A DNA stretch of 64,000 bases from Pseudomonas sp. stari2 (GCF_040760005.1 NZ_CP099760.1:3467501-3531500); one strand, 5' to 3'. Shown: positions 1 through 9,776, counted from the first letter of the stretch. Program-made: numbers and translations. The notes: generated by a model not told the origin, from the sequence alone.

Positions 1-134
1 GCGGTCCATAACCCGGTGTAACCGGCGCCGATGATTGCCACGTCGACGTCAAGGTCTTGTTCCAGCGCCGGGCGCGCCGTGAGCGGCTCGTCAAGTTGGT
101 CCATCCACAAACTGATAGTGCGCCACGCCGGCAT
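1..134 (-). CDS. FAD-dependent oxidoreductase, N-terminal fragment
   Basis: Only the first 44 codons are inside the window; the gene runs off the left edge. Read on the minus strand from the ATG at 134, the peptide starts MPAWRTISLWMDQL and reaches the segment VAIIGAGYTGLWT. That is the GxGxxG dinucleotide-binding loop of a Rossmann fold placed near the N-terminus, as in DAO-family FAD oxidoreductases such as gamma-glutamylputrescine oxidase or glycine/D-amino acid oxidases. The gene follows the AraC-type regulator in the same orientation after about 50 bases, so co-transcription is possible. The substrate cannot be named from this fragment. Confidence 0.7.
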   Translation of the reverse strand, partial: MPAWRTISLWMDQLDEPLTARPALEQDLDVDVAIIGAGYTGLWT

Positions 135-185
135 GCAAGACTCCGCCAATCCAGATTTCGATGGCGTCGATCCTAGTGGCTGACC

Positions 186-1001
186 TCAAGGACTGTCTTG
201 CGCGCGTGTCCGCAAAGAAATTTGTTTGGCATAAGCCTTGGGCGACTGGCCGGTGTGCTGGCGAAAACAGCTATAAAACGCCGAAATCGAGTTGAACCCG
301 GCGGCGAACGCCAGTTCATCGATGCGCAGCGGCGGCGTGGCGTTGTCCAGCGATTGCAGCAAATGCTGGAGCCGCGCCTGATTCACGTAGCGGTAGAAGC
401 TCTGCCCCAGCACCTGGTTCAGCAGATAGGAAATCTGGTTGCGGCTGTAACCGCACTCCTTCGCCACCCGCTGCAGGTCCAGTTCGGGATCGAGGTACGG
501 CTGCTGACGCTGGAAATACTGCTGCAGGTCTTCGGCCATGAAACTCAGCTGGCGTGGCGACAGGCCCAGCCGGCTCGCCGCCGGACGCTGACTCGGCGTC
601 GAGCTACTGGAGCCCTGCTCGCGCACCAGTGACGCGTATTCGTTGACCCGCCAGATTTTCGCGTCCTTGACGGTAATCGCTTCGCTGGAACGGAACGACA
701 CCAGGCCATTACCGCCACGCAGGGTCACTTCGTATTGAATGAACGCCGTGTTGCCGTCGATGCGGATCCGGTCGCAATGCTCCAGCGCTTCGTCGGATTC
801 ACGGGGCATGCTGACGCGAACGTACTCGCGCAGTTCGTCGAGGCCGAGCACGCGGTTCTGGAAAAAATCGTTGTACTGAATGTCCGGATGGTAAAGCGCC
901 ATGACGCCATCCAGATCCCGGTGTTTCCAGCACAGGTGATAGCGCATGACCGTTTCGGCCGTGGCCGGGGTCTGCTGCGGGCCGTCATCATCGGCGTGCA
1001 T
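186..1001 (-). CDS. AraC-family regulator with N-terminal SnoaL/NTF2-like domain
   Basis: A 271-residue predicted transcription regulator. Residues about 13-127 look like a SnoaL/NTF2-like alpha+beta barrel, a small-ligand pocket fold (for example YHLCWKHRDLDGVMALYHPD). A Ser-rich linker follows at 131-140. An AraC/XylS double helix-turn-helix occupies about 165-260, ending with the typical GFNSISAFYSCFRQHTGQSP signature of the second helix-turn-helix. Most AraC proteins carry a cupin sensor, so a SnoaL sensor is unusual. I chose the ATG at 1001 because AAGAG lies six bases upstream and the domain starts just after it. An in-frame ATG at 1091 would add 30 residues without a ribosome site. It lies upstream of, and co-directional with, the FAD oxidoreductase, its likely target. 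Confidence 0.82.
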   Translation of the reverse strand: MHADDDGPQQTPATAETVMRYHLCWKHRDLDGVMALYHPDIQYNDFFQNRVLGLDELREYVRVSMPRESDEALEHCDRIRIDGNTAFIQYEVTLRGGNGLVSFRSSEAITVKDAKIWRVNEYASLVREQGSSSSTPSQRPAASRLGLSPRQLSFMAEDLQQYFQRQQPYLDPELDLQRVAKECGYSRNQISYLLNQVLGQSFYRYVNQARLQHLLQSLDNATPPLRIDELAFAAGFNSISAFYSCFRQHTGQSPKAYAKQISLRTRAQDSP

Positions 1002-1264
1002 AAGGGACTCTTGGCAAAAGAACCGAGCTTGCCCAACTTCGGGCCCGGCATCAACAACCCGGACGTGATGGCACTTTGGCGACAATTTCATCAGCCGTGA
1101 CTTACATCAAAAAAATCCCGGCAATCGCCAAACGGCCTGAAAATTCTCACGGGTTTTTCACATCCAGATGCTACTTTTAAGGACAGTCACCGGTTGAGCC
1201 AATGAAGGCTCTTCCCACCTACCATGAGCAAACGGAAGCGCTCGATGAAGAAGGCGGGCAACAC

Positions 1265-1537
1265 ATGAACAAAGGTTCAAGCAAGGTCACGTTCCCCAAT
1301 GCCTGCCAGCTGATGCGCTGGCATTTTCATCCCATGGGTTTCGAAGCCACGATGGACGCACCGGGCAGCATGATCGCCCGCCTGTTCGATCGGGCCAGCG
1401 GCGAAACCCTGATCGCCATTGCCGGCATTCCCTGTGCCACGGTAATGAACGCAGCGGATGTCGAACGAATAATCGAAGCCGTGGAGGATGAGCTTGAAGC
1501 TTTTGTTCCTCCAGAGTCCCTCAGGAGTTATGCCTAA
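1265..1537 (+). CDS. DUF1652 family protein
   Basis: A small 90-residue protein of the Pseudomonas DUF1652 family. Recognisable parts are a helix with conserved aromatic and Met residues (FPNACQLMRWHF), a beta segment (SMIARLFDRASGETLIAIAGI) and a C-terminal helix (DVERIIEAVEDELEAF). The function of the family is unknown. The ATG at 1265 is preceded by AGAAGGCGGG at suitable spacing. An upstream in-frame ATG at 1202 has no ribosome site and would add 21 residues of poor character. A second DUF1652 gene lies at 62849-63115. The gene is divergent from the SnoaL-AraC regulator and ends in a strong shared terminator. Confidence 0.75.
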   Translation: MNKGSSKVTFPNACQLMRWHFHPMGFEATMDAPGSMIARLFDRASGETLIAIAGIPCATVMNAADVERIIEAVEDELEAFVPPESLRSYA

Positions 1538-1553
1538 CTTATTGATTAAAAAT

Positions 1554-1581
1554 AAAAAGCCCGCTGCGTGCGGGCTTTTTT
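1554..1581. terminator. Bidirectional rho-independent terminator
   Basis: A stem GCCCGC/GCGGGC (1559-1564 with 1570-1575) has a TGCGT loop and is flanked by a run of A on the left and a run of T on the right. It lies between the convergent DUF1652 and helicase genes and can serve both. Confidence 0.9.
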
Positions 1582-1594
1582 GTGGGCGATCGGT

Positions 1595-4069
1595 TCAGGC
1601 GGTTTTCTTTTCCGGCCGATGATCGATGAAGAACAGCTTCCCCTTGGCGACCCGATCGGACGCGCGCGGCATGTTCACTGCCTGGCCGTCCTGCGGCTCG
1701 ACGTACCAGTAGCAATGACTCACCGCCCGGGTGATGCCGACATAGGCCAGGCGCAGGATTTCGTCCTTCTGCGCGGTGTCATAAGGCTCGTTGTCGCCGG
1801 CCTTGCCCAGCCCGGCCATGCGGTAGACCTGATTTTTATACGGCGAACTGGTCAGGTACTGACAGTCACCGAGCAGGAACACCGCATCGGCCTGCAAGCC
1901 TTTGGCGCTGTGATAGGTCAGCTGCTTCAAGCGCCGGGACTCGTATGGCAAGCTCGAATCAACATTAACTATCGACATAATATGCTGTTCTATCAATAAC
2001 TTATCGCTACTTTTTCGATAAAGCATCAGGATGGAATCGCCCTTTCTGTAGTGCTCCGCCAAGCGCTGGCCGAGTGCCTGATCGTCGCGTTCCAGTACGT
2101 TGACCGGTTGTAGCAGCTTCTCCTCGCCGCTGGCCTTGGCTTTCTTGCCGGGAATCGCCGGCGCGGCACGGACGATGTGCTCTGCCGCATCAATGATGTG
2201 CTGATGGCTGCGATAGTTGTCGCTGAGCATCACCCGCGTGGTGCTCGGCGATGAGAACTCCTTGTTGAACTCCATGAAGTAGCTCGGCGAGCTGCCGCGC
2301 CAACCGTAAATCGACTGCCAGTCATCGCCCACGCACAGCAAGGATGAACGTTGTGCCCCGCGCCCGACATGCATGGCCGGGCCACGGCTGCGGATCTCCG
2401 CAAGGCTGGCGCGTATCCACGAGACAATCTGTGGCGATACATCCTGGAATTCATCGATCATCAGGTGCGACATGGGCCGCAGCAGTTCATCGCTGAGCAG
2501 TTTGAGGTTTTCCGGCGAGTGCTCGCTGAACAGCGCGAACATACGATTGTAGGTCATGACCGGTGGCTTCTGATCGAGCAAATGATCTTCCAGCGCGCGC
2601 CAGAACAGGCTCAGCGCTTCAAAGAAAAACCGGTCCGGATCATCCTTGGCGAAACTCATGCGGCCAACGGCGTCCGGTACATCCAGGCCCAGGTTTTCGA
2701 TAAAGCCGGCGGCGGCGACAAAACAGTCCAGCAGCGGCGCGGATGCGAGCTCGCCCTTGACCTTGTAATCGAAGCCCGGCCCAGCACTGGCATCCCCTGC
2801 CAACGTGGCTAGCACACGTCTAGACGATTCGTAGGTATCTAGCCAAATCAATGGTTTACGGCAGAAAGCTTGAAACAGGGTGCGTTTTACAGCCCACTCT
2901 GCGCGGACCGTCAACTTGGCGTTGGGGCGGCAGACTTGCGGGTTTTCCTTCGGATCGAAGCCCAAAATGACCCAGGCATCGAGACTCGGGATGTAGCCAT
3001 GACAGTGAAAGGTCGCGCCGTTGATCTCAAACGTCTGACGATTCGGCTCGACCCCTTTGATCGGCCAGGCACCGGCGCGAAACCACAGATCCTCGATCAC
3101 ATCGCATAGTTCTTCGTCACGCCTGGCCGCCAGTTCGGTCACTGCCACGCGCTTTTGCACGTCCGGGTGATCGCGCTCCAGTTCCTTGAGCTGCAGGGCA
3201 TGTCGGGACAATGGCTGGATCAATTGCCGGAAACGCTCGTCTTCGGTGTAGAGCCGGAGATAGCAGGCGTTGAGCTGCTGGCGCTGGGCGTCATTGATCC
3301 GCAGATCGAACGGATTGCTGTCGACGTCATCGTCTCCGCCCTGCGGCCGGAGGCTGAGGTTTTCAAAAGCCTGCAAACGCTCGAACCCCGGCAGGCTGCG
3401 CACCATCGGCAGAATTCGCGAATGGAAGGTGCGCACCAGATCCCGGGCGGTTTTCTGGCTCAGCGTCTGACCCCACAGGGCAAACAGTTGGATCAGTTTA
3501 TTGATGAAATCCTTGCGTGACTCCCGGGTGAAAGTCACCACGGTCATCGAATCCAGCTCAAAGCCCAGGTAATGCGTCAGCAGCAGAATGCGCAACACCA
3601 GCGTGGTCGATTTGCCAGCCCCCGCCCCGGCGACTACCGACGTTGACGGCGTATCGCTGAAGATCATCTTCCATTGCGCCACGCTCGGCTGAGCGTGGGC
3701 CGGCAGCAAGCGGGCAACGTCAGCCTTGATGCGCTTCTTCAGTTCGGCAGTCAGCGGCAGGCGCCAGTCATCGAACAGGTGATTGTCGATCCCCGGCGCA
3801 CGATGTTCAGTGCTGCGGCTGTCGCGGATCAACAGGACCTGACGGCCTTCTTCCAGCCCCTCGGCCTTGCCTTCCTTGTAGCCGTAATCGAACCCGGCGG
3901 TGTGCCCGCTGCGAAAGCCATCGGCCTGACCGTGCAGCCAGGATGCCCGATGCTGAGCGCGCAATTGCGTCAGACCATGCCCGAGGAAACGCGCCGCCAA
4001 GCGTTTGAACCACGGCATCTCGGCCAGGGGACGAAGTTCGGGAGGAAGATCGGGGGTGTGTTGCGCCAC
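1595..4069 (-). CDS. UvrD/Rep superfamily 1 DNA helicase (helicase IV-like)
   Basis: An 824-residue SF1A helicase, predicted to translocate 3'-5' on single-stranded DNA in repair or recombination intermediates. All main motifs are visible: Q-motif region PSVAQWKMIFS (about 128-138), Walker A AGAGAGKST (147-155), Walker B LMIDEFQDVSPQ, motif III LCVGDDWQSIYGWRGSS, motif IV region LSDNYRSHQHI, motif V TYHSAKGLQADAVFL and motif VI LAYVGITRA. About 140 N-terminal residues precede the ATPase core, which recalls HelD/helicase IV more than UvrD or Rep. The start is GTG at 4069, with GGAG nine bases upstream. It is a monocistronic minus-strand gene that ends against the DUF1652 terminator. Confidence 0.9.
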   Translation of the reverse strand: MAQHTPDLPPELRPLAEMPWFKRLAARFLGHGLTQLRAQHRASWLHGQADGFRSGHTAGFDYGYKEGKAEGLEEGRQVLLIRDSRSTEHRAPGIDNHLFDDWRLPLTAELKKRIKADVARLLPAHAQPSVAQWKMIFSDTPSTSVVAGAGAGKSTTLVLRILLLTHYLGFELDSMTVVTFTRESRKDFINKLIQLFALWGQTLSQKTARDLVRTFHSRILPMVRSLPGFERLQAFENLSLRPQGGDDDVDSNPFDLRINDAQRQQLNACYLRLYTEDERFRQLIQPLSRHALQLKELERDHPDVQKRVAVTELAARRDEELCDVIEDLWFRAGAWPIKGVEPNRQTFEINGATFHCHGYIPSLDAWVILGFDPKENPQVCRPNAKLTVRAEWAVKRTLFQAFCRKPLIWLDTYESSRRVLATLAGDASAGPGFDYKVKGELASAPLLDCFVAAAGFIENLGLDVPDAVGRMSFAKDDPDRFFFEALSLFWRALEDHLLDQKPPVMTYNRMFALFSEHSPENLKLLSDELLRPMSHLMIDEFQDVSPQIVSWIRASLAEIRSRGPAMHVGRGAQRSSLLCVGDDWQSIYGWRGSSPSYFMEFNKEFSSPSTTRVMLSDNYRSHQHIIDAAEHIVRAAPAIPGKKAKASGEEKLLQPVNVLERDDQALGQRLAEHYRKGDSILMLYRKSSDKLLIEQHIMSIVNVDSSLPYESRRLKQLTYHSAKGLQADAVFLLGDCQYLTSSPYKNQVYRMAGLGKAGDNEPYDTAQKDEILRLAYVGITRAVSHCYWYVEPQDGQAVNMPRASDRVAKGKLFFIDHRPEKKTA

Positions 4070-4348
4070 GCTGACGGACTCCAGAGGCTGAGGCTGTTGA
4101 GGACTATGGTGTCTGCATTTGCCGTTGAGTTCTAGCGAAATGCTTACAGGTCATTGAGTTAGGCGATGAACTGAAGGCTGCATGAGAGCGTTTCGAGTTT
4201 TATAACATCAGTCAATTCGATGGGAATGCGGCACTTTTTACGCTTTTTCTCGATTATTGGTTGATAGATGATGCTCGCCATCAATCACCGGTCTCGCTTC
4301 GTGGCCACGGCCGAAACGCCCCATGACGAACCTTTTGAGGAGAAGATC

Positions 4349-5044
4349 ATGCTTGAACTCAGACCCTTCAGCTCGCTGGGCGGCGCCCATCACGGCTGGT
4401 TGGATGCCCATCACCATTTTTCGTTCGCCGAGTACTACGATCCACAGCGCATGAACTGGGGCAATTTGCGGGTGTGGAACGACGACATCATCGCCCCGGG
4501 AACCGGTTTCCCTACTCACCCGCACCGGGACATGGAAATCATCACCTATGTGCGTGAAGGTGCGATTACCCACCAGGACAACCTGGGCAACAAGGGCCGC
4601 ACTGAAGCCGGCGACGTTCAGGTGATGAGCGCCGGCACCGGGATCGCCCACAGCGAATACAACATGGAAGCGACCGCTACCAAGATCTTTCAGATCTGGA
4701 TCATGCCGACCGAAACCGGTGCACCGCCTTCGTGGGGCGCCAAACCGTTCCCCAAAGGCGAGCGCGAAGGCTTCGTGACCCTCGCCAGTGGCAAAGTCGG
4801 TGACGATGAAAGCCTGCGCATTCGCGCCGATGCACGGTTGGTGGCAGCCACGATCAAAGCCGGGGAAACCGCCGAGTATCGGCTCGATGCCGGACGTCGA
4901 GCCTACCTCGTGCCTGCCACGGGTGTGATTGAAGTCAACGGCTTGCGTGCGCAAGCTCGAGACGGTGTCGCGGTGAGTCATGAGCCGGTGCTGACCGTCA
5001 CGGCCATCGAAGACAGTGAAATCGTGCTGGTGGACCTGGCCTGA
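4349..5044 (+). CDS. Pirin family protein (YhhW-like bicupin)
   Basis: A 231-residue bicupin protein, the same length as E. coli YhhW, a pirin with quercetin 2,3-dioxygenase activity in vitro. The four metal ligands of the N-terminal cupin are present at the same positions as in YhhW: His57 and His59 in THPHRDME, and His101 and Glu103 in GIAHSEYN. The second cupin covers about 135-231. The ATG at 4349 has GAGGAGAAG just upstream; an earlier in-frame ATG at 4268 lacks a ribosome site. It stands alone between the helicase and pgm. The physiological substrate is not evident, and pirins may also act as redox-linked regulators. Confidence 0.9.
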   Translation: MLELRPFSSLGGAHHGWLDAHHHFSFAEYYDPQRMNWGNLRVWNDDIIAPGTGFPTHPHRDMEIITYVREGAITHQDNLGNKGRTEAGDVQVMSAGTGIAHSEYNMEATATKIFQIWIMPTETGAPPSWGAKPFPKGEREGFVTLASGKVGDDESLRIRADARLVAATIKAGETAEYRLDAGRRAYLVPATGVIEVNGLRAQARDGVAVSHEPVLTVTAIEDSEIVLVDLA

Positions 5045-5061
5045 TTGGCTGAATGACGGGC

Positions 5062-5095
5062 AAAAAAAGGGCGACCTCTGAGGTCGCCCTTTTTT
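5062..5095. terminator. Bidirectional terminator between pirin and pgm
   Basis: A perfect 9-bp stem GGGCGACCT/AGGTCGCCC with a CTG loop is flanked by seven A on the left and a T run on the right. It sits between convergent genes. Confidence 0.93.
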
Positions 5096-5107
5096 ATTCA
5101 GCGCGGA

Positions 5108-6754
5108 TTACTTCGTGGATATTGCACCGTCCACGAGGGTTTGTGCTTCGGCCACCAGTTGCTTGAGGTGGACGTCGCCGATGAAGCTTTCAGCATAAAT
5201 CTTGTAGATGTCTTCAGTACCCGAAGGACGCGCAGCGAACCAACCGTTTTCGGTCATGACTTTAAGGCCGCCAATGGCCTGATCGTTGCCCGGCGCCTTG
5301 CTCAGAATGCTCTGGATCTTCTCGCCCGCCAGTTCGGTCGAGGTGACTTGCTCCGGCGACAACTTGCTCAGCAGGGCTTTCTGCTCAGGGTTGGCCTTGG
5401 CGTCGACACGCACCGAGAACGGCTCGCCCAGCTCGTCGGTCAGTGCGCGGTAGGCCTGGCTTGGGTCGCGCCCCGTACGGGCAGTCATTTCAGCGGCCAA
5501 CAGGGCCGGGATCAGACCATCCTTGTCGGTGCACCAGACGCCGCCGTTCTTGCGCAGGAACGATGCGCCGGCGCTTTCTTCACCACCGAAACCCAGCGAG
5601 CCATCGAACAGACCGTCGGCGAACCACTTGAAGCCGACCGGCACTTCGTACAGGCGACGGCCCAGACGCTTGGCCACGCGATCGATCAGGCCACTGCTGA
5701 CCACGGTTTTACCCACGGCCGCGTCGGTGCGCCACTGCGGACGGTTCTGGAACAGGTAGTCGATCGACACTGCCAGATAGTTGTTCGGTGCCAACAGGCC
5801 GCCGGACGGGGTAACGATGCCGTGACGGTCGTGATCCGGATCGCAGGCGAACGCGACGTCGAAGCGTTCCTTGAGGCCGATCAGGCCTTGCATGGCGTGG
5901 CTGGACGATGGGTCCATGCGGATCTGGCCATCCCAGTCGACGGTCATGAAGCGGAACGTCGAATCGACTTCCTTGTTCACCACATCGAGGTCCAGACGAT
6001 AGTGCTCGGCAATGGCCGACCAGTAGCGCACCCCCGCTCCACCCAGCGGATCGACACCCAGACGCAGTTTGGCACCACGGATGGCATCGAAATCGATGAC
6101 GTTGATCAGGTCGGCAACGTAGGTGTTGACGTAATCGTGACGATGCGTGGTCGCGGCTTTCAACGCCTGCTCGTAACCGATGCGTTTCACACCAGCCAGT
6201 TTGTTTGCCAGCAATTCGTTGGCCTTGGCTTCGATCCACTTGGTGATGTGGGTGTCGGCCGGGCCACCGTTGGTTGGGTTGTATTTGTAGCCACCGCTTT
6301 GTGGCGGGTTGTGCGACGGCGTGATGACGATGCCGTCAGCGAGGCCGGTGGTGCGGCCGCGGTTGTAGCAAAGAATGGCGTGGGACACGGCTGGTGTCGG
6401 GGTGTACTCATCGCCTTCAGCGATCATCACAGTCACACCGTTGGCTGCCAGCACTTCCAGGGCGCTGGCCCCGGCCGGCGTCGACAGCGCATGAGTATCG
6501 ATGCCGACAAACAGCGGGCCGGTAATGCCCTGGGCTTCACGATACAGGCAGATCGCCTGACTGATGGCCAGAACGTGCCACTCGTTGAAGCTCAAGTCGA
6601 AGGAGCTGCCACGATGCCCGGAAGTACCAAACGCCACACGCTGTGTGGAAATCGAGGCGTCGGGTTGGCCGGTGTAATACGCCGTTACCAGTCGCGGGAT
6701 GTCGACCAACAACTCTGCTGGTGCCGCTTTGCCCGCAAAAGGACTGAGTGCCAT
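5108..6754 (-). CDS. pgm: Phosphoglucomutase (alpha-D-glucose phosphate-specific)
   Basis: A 548-residue phosphohexomutase that interconverts glucose 1-phosphate and glucose 6-phosphate, linking glycolysis to glycan and trehalose/glycogen precursors. The active-site loop is TPSHNP with the phosphoserine at about residue 147. The metal loop DPDHDRHG, the sugar-binding loop GGEESAG and the C-terminal phosphate loop [10 protein letters not shown] are all present. The length matches E. coli Pgm (546). I chose the ATG at 6754, which has AGAGG upstream. A TTG further upstream would add nine residues. It is transcribed alone, downstream of the MocR regulator gene only in position. Confidence 0.95.
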   Translation of the reverse strand: MALSPFAGKAAPAELLVDIPRLVTAYYTGQPDASISTQRVAFGTSGHRGSSFDLSFNEWHVLAISQAICLYREAQGITGPLFVGIDTHALSTPAGASALEVLAANGVTVMIAEGDEYTPTPAVSHAILCYNRGRTTGLADGIVITPSHNPPQSGGYKYNPTNGGPADTHITKWIEAKANELLANKLAGVKRIGYEQALKAATTHRHDYVNTYVADLINVIDFDAIRGAKLRLGVDPLGGAGVRYWSAIAEHYRLDLDVVNKEVDSTFRFMTVDWDGQIRMDPSSSHAMQGLIGLKERFDVAFACDPDHDRHGIVTPSGGLLAPNNYLAVSIDYLFQNRPQWRTDAAVGKTVVSSGLIDRVAKRLGRRLYEVPVGFKWFADGLFDGSLGFGGEESAGASFLRKNGGVWCTDKDGLIPALLAAEMTARTGRDPSQAYRALTDELGEPFSVRVDAKANPEQKALLSKLSPEQVTSTELAGEKIQSILSKAPGNDQAIGGLKVMTENGWFAARPSGTEDIYKIYAESFIGDVHLKQLVAEAQTLVDGAISTK

Positions 6755-6862
6755 GCAAAACCTCTGAATAGAGTGGTTCAAGAAATTACAGCGGAGTTTA
6801 CTGGCAGTTTGACCGTAGTGCGATGGGATCTATCCAGTGCATCTCCGATGTTTTTTAACAAG

Positions 6863-8263
6863 TCAGTCGCATGGAGCCAAGCGCAATGCATCGCCGAGCA
6901 AGCCGACAACCCCTGCCAGTTCGGGCCCACTGTTCCCTATCGCGCTCAGGCGCATGTGTTGCCCATGCATGCCTTGGGTGCTGAACAGCTCTCCCGGCGC
7001 GATCAGCACGTGTTGCTTGAGCAGGCGTTGAAACACGGATCCCATCACCACTTTACGCGAAGAGCGTACCCAGACCGTCGCGCCGCCCTGCGGCTCGTCG
7101 ATGTGCAGCGCATCGCCAAGCCCTTCGCGTAACAACTCGATCAACTGCCTACGGTGCTCCTTGAGCAAGCGCTTGAGCACCGGTAAATGCTGATCAACGC
7201 GGCCGCTGGCATACAGTCGGGCAATGGCTTTCTGGCGAATCGGCGACAGGCGAAACGAGCGCAGCAAAAAATGGCGTTGCAAGTCGGCACGCCACTGGCG
7301 AGCAAGCACAAAGCCGTAAGGCGCTTCAACACCGATAACCTTTTCAAACGTGGAGAACACCAACAAGCGATCCGGATCCAGCAGGTCACGCAGAGGTCGA
7401 CGCTCAAGATCGTCGCCAAGCTCGCTGTAACTGTCGTTTTCCAGCACCCACGTGCCGTGGAGCCTGAGCAGGCGTGCTATGGCTTCCCGATTGTCCGCAG
7501 GCATCAGGCTGCCTTGGGGCATGTTCAGTTGTGACGACAGCAGGATCAGCCTCACCGGCTCGGTTTCCAGCAACAACTCCAATTGCTGTGGGTCGAGCTC
7601 CCCATTGGATTGCACAGGCAATTCGATCACCCTCACCTCGGCAGACTGGAGCAAGCGCAATATCAGCCAGTCGCAAGGTGATTCGACCACAATGGTTGCA
7701 TTACGCAGTTCAAGGACGGCAATCAGGATCTCCAGCACCCCTCTCACATCCGCACCGATATAGACGTCTTCGGCATGCCAGCAATGGGTTGGCGAAGAGG
7801 TGTAACGAGCGGCGAGCAGCAGGCGCAACTCCAGCTCACCACAAGGTTGAGCCGGTGCCTGTGATGGACGGGGATACTGACGCATCAGCTCACGCTCGAG
7901 CATCAGCAAAGGACTGTCCAGCGGCTGAATCGAAGCCGGATCGTCGGCGCTTAACACCCGCATGCCAAAGCATCTGGCATTGACGTAGACCGTCTCCAAC
8001 AGATCATTGCCTCGGCCGAGTACCATGACCGTGGATGCCGGCTGTGCGAAATACCCGGATTTGGCCACGGAGTAGACCCGTCCTTCTTTTTCAAGCAGCG
8101 CGTAGGCGTACTGGATGGTCGATATCGATACGTTCAGCCGTTCGGCCAGTTGCCTGAGGGAAGGCAGTCGAACTGCCCCTTCACCACCAGGCTCGTCAAT
8201 CAACTGAACGAGATAACGATAGACCCCCTGATAGGCGAAATCGGTTTCACGCGACGCGTTCAT
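6863..8263 (-). CDS. MocR-type GntR/aminotransferase transcription regulator
   Basis: A 466-residue chimeric regulator. Residues about 12-75 form a GntR winged helix (LRQLAERLNVSISTIQYAY), followed by a linker and a fold-type I PLP aminotransferase-like domain. The PLP contacts can be placed: NMPQG (247-251, equivalent to the NPTG loop), Asp277 and Tyr279 in ENDSY, and the Schiff-base Lys308 in STFEKVIG. MocR proteins use PLP as a ligand sensor and usually control vitamin B6, GABA, taurine or amino-acid genes. The ATG at 8263 has no strong ribosome site. It lies 49 bases downstream of the unknown 487-residue gene in the same direction, so the two may be one unit. Confidence 0.88.
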   Translation of the reverse strand: MNASRETDFAYQGVYRYLVQLIDEPGGEGAVRLPSLRQLAERLNVSISTIQYAYALLEKEGRVYSVAKSGYFAQPASTVMVLGRGNDLLETVYVNARCFGMRVLSADDPASIQPLDSPLLMLERELMRQYPRPSQAPAQPCGELELRLLLAARYTSSPTHCWHAEDVYIGADVRGVLEILIAVLELRNATIVVESPCDWLILRLLQSAEVRVIELPVQSNGELDPQQLELLLETEPVRLILLSSQLNMPQGSLMPADNREAIARLLRLHGTWVLENDSYSELGDDLERRPLRDLLDPDRLLVFSTFEKVIGVEAPYGFVLARQWRADLQRHFLLRSFRLSPIRQKAIARLYASGRVDQHLPVLKRLLKEHRRQLIELLREGLGDALHIDEPQGGATVWVRSSRKVVMGSVFQRLLKQHVLIAPGELFSTQGMHGQHMRLSAIGNSGPELAGVVGLLGDALRLAPCD

Positions 8264-8312
8264 GAACGGTCGTCCGCAAGCGTCCGTTTGTACCCGCGCG
8301 CGACGCCCATAC

Positions 8313-9776
8313 TCAACCTTCCGCCGAACGGTCGCCCACGGCAACCTCACTGTTCGCCAGATCCGGAGCGGGTGTTGCCTGCTCGGCCATTTGAATGGAA
8401 TCCATCGCATCCATCGCATACAGCCGGCTGATCAGGCGTACGGGCAAGCCACTGACATCGACCATCCATTGCAAGACCTGTTCCGGCGCGTGGAGACCCT
8501 GCATCGCGCGATGCAGTTCCGGCATGGCAACCAGCATGCCTGGGTGGCAGGTACGCAGGAAATGTTCAAGGCCGGCCGCGTGATCGATGAAAGGAGCAAA
8601 CAAGAGACAAACCAATTGCGACTCATTGAGCCCGAAGTTTTTTTGCAATACGGCTGAGGCCTGTGCTCGATGCTCGCTCAGGTCCGACAGATTGCCGAAC
8701 GCCGCCAGAAACCGTTCGCACGTTTGCTCGGGGACGCTCTTGCGGCGCATCGACACCAGGCAGCGCTGCAGGTACTCCGACACCCCGGCCTCATAGTTGC
8801 GTCCGCCAATGCAACTGGCCTGCAAGCCGCTGATATGGGCCGCGACCACAGAGTCCATTGACTCACCGGGCCCGGTCTCAAGCCACGGTTCGTCAGCCTG
8901 AAAACCGAGAAAATCGCTTAGCAAAGGCCACCGCTCTTCCATCCTGCCCACAACCATGTCATCGATACCGATGTAACTGGTGCGGCGACAGGCTTCGAAC
9001 TGACCGAGCGGACGCCAGGGCAACAAATCGGCTTGCGCGTGGAGTTCCCGGTAGCAGTCACCTCCCATGCCGTCTAGTAGAGTGAACAATTCCTCGAACC
9101 CGGCCGCCCTTTTCGGCAGTGCGCCAAGACCGGCCTTCTGTGCGGCGCGATGCAGCCCGTGCAGAAAGTGCTCCTGTCTATGGACCGGGTCACTGCTGAC
9201 CAGCGCATCGACACCGTTGTTCCAGCGAGCAACCTGTCCGTAGAACTCGGCCGTGGCCAGATACGTGTCGTCCCATAGCTCCAGGCTCTCGCGCCTGCTT
9301 CGGCGGTGACCAATCATCAGCAGATTAATGCGGTTTGCCTCGCGACCATCGTCGGTAAGGGGATCTTGATGATTGAACGGCAGAACCTCTCGATTATCGA
9401 TCATCAACAGCTCGACCCGTGGATCGTCATACAGAAAGAGTGCGCTGAAGCTGCGATGCATGTTTTGCAATGCCGACACAGGGGTAGCGCAACCGCGCAG
9501 AGTCGCAACCCTTAGCTGAAAGGTGCCTGGAGCGCGTCCGGCGATACTCAGTTGTGCTGCGCGTAACAGGGCCAGGCTGTAACAGCAGTCACGAGTACCG
9601 GACTGAGTCACCAGCACCTTGAAGTCGCCGATACGATCCATACCGCCAGCGGCCACCGCCAATCGCTGAATCAACAACTGCAACGCCGTGCGTTCGGCAC
9701 GGGAAAAAAAGCTCAGCAATCGTTGCAATACTTGCTGGTAGACATAATTCATTGCCTGGTCATGGATCGTGCTCAT
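8313..9776 (-). CDS. Unrecognised 487-residue protein
   Basis: I do not recognise this protein. It appears soluble: no signal peptide, no transmembrane segment and no nucleotide-binding loop are visible. Its composition is mixed alpha/beta, with many His, Cys and Arg residues; examples are TQSGTRDCCYSLALLRA near residue 60 and ALFLYDDPRVELLMIDNRE near 125. The second half is mostly helical. The ATG at 9776 is preceded by GTGAAG. Codon usage and G+C resemble neighbours, so the frame is very probably real. It precedes a MocR-type regulator by 49 bases in the same direction, which suggests a PLP- or amino-acid-linked role, but that is only inference. Confidence 0.72.
   Translation of the reverse strand: MSTIHDQAMNYVYQQVLQRLLSFFSRAERTALQLLIQRLAVAAGGMDRIGDFKVLVTQSGTRDCCYSLALLRAAQLSIAGRAPGTFQLRVATLRGCATPVSALQNMHRSFSALFLYDDPRVELLMIDNREVLPFNHQDPLTDDGREANRINLLMIGHRRSRRESLELWDDTYLATAEFYGQVARWNNGVDALVSSDPVHRQEHFLHGLHRAAQKAGLGALPKRAAGFEELFTLLDGMGGDCYRELHAQADLLPWRPLGQFEACRRTSYIGIDDMVVGRMEERWPLLSDFLGFQADEPWLETGPGESMDSVVAAHISGLQASCIGGRNYEAGVSEYLQRCLVSMRRKSVPEQTCERFLAAFGNLSDLSEHRAQASAVLQKNFGLNESQLVCLLFAPFIDHAAGLEHFLRTCHPGMLVAMPELHRAMQGLHAPEQVLQWMVDVSGLPVRLISRLYAMDAMDSIQMAEQATPAPDLANSEVAVGDRSAEG

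Noticed and set aside
198..1100. Plus-strand open frames over the AraC regulator
   Set aside because: They are shadows of the clear SnoaL-AraC gene on the minus strand.
5141..7132. Open frame of 663 codons opposite pgm and the start of the MocR region
   Set aside because: It spans two real genes on the other strand and shows antisense composition without motifs.
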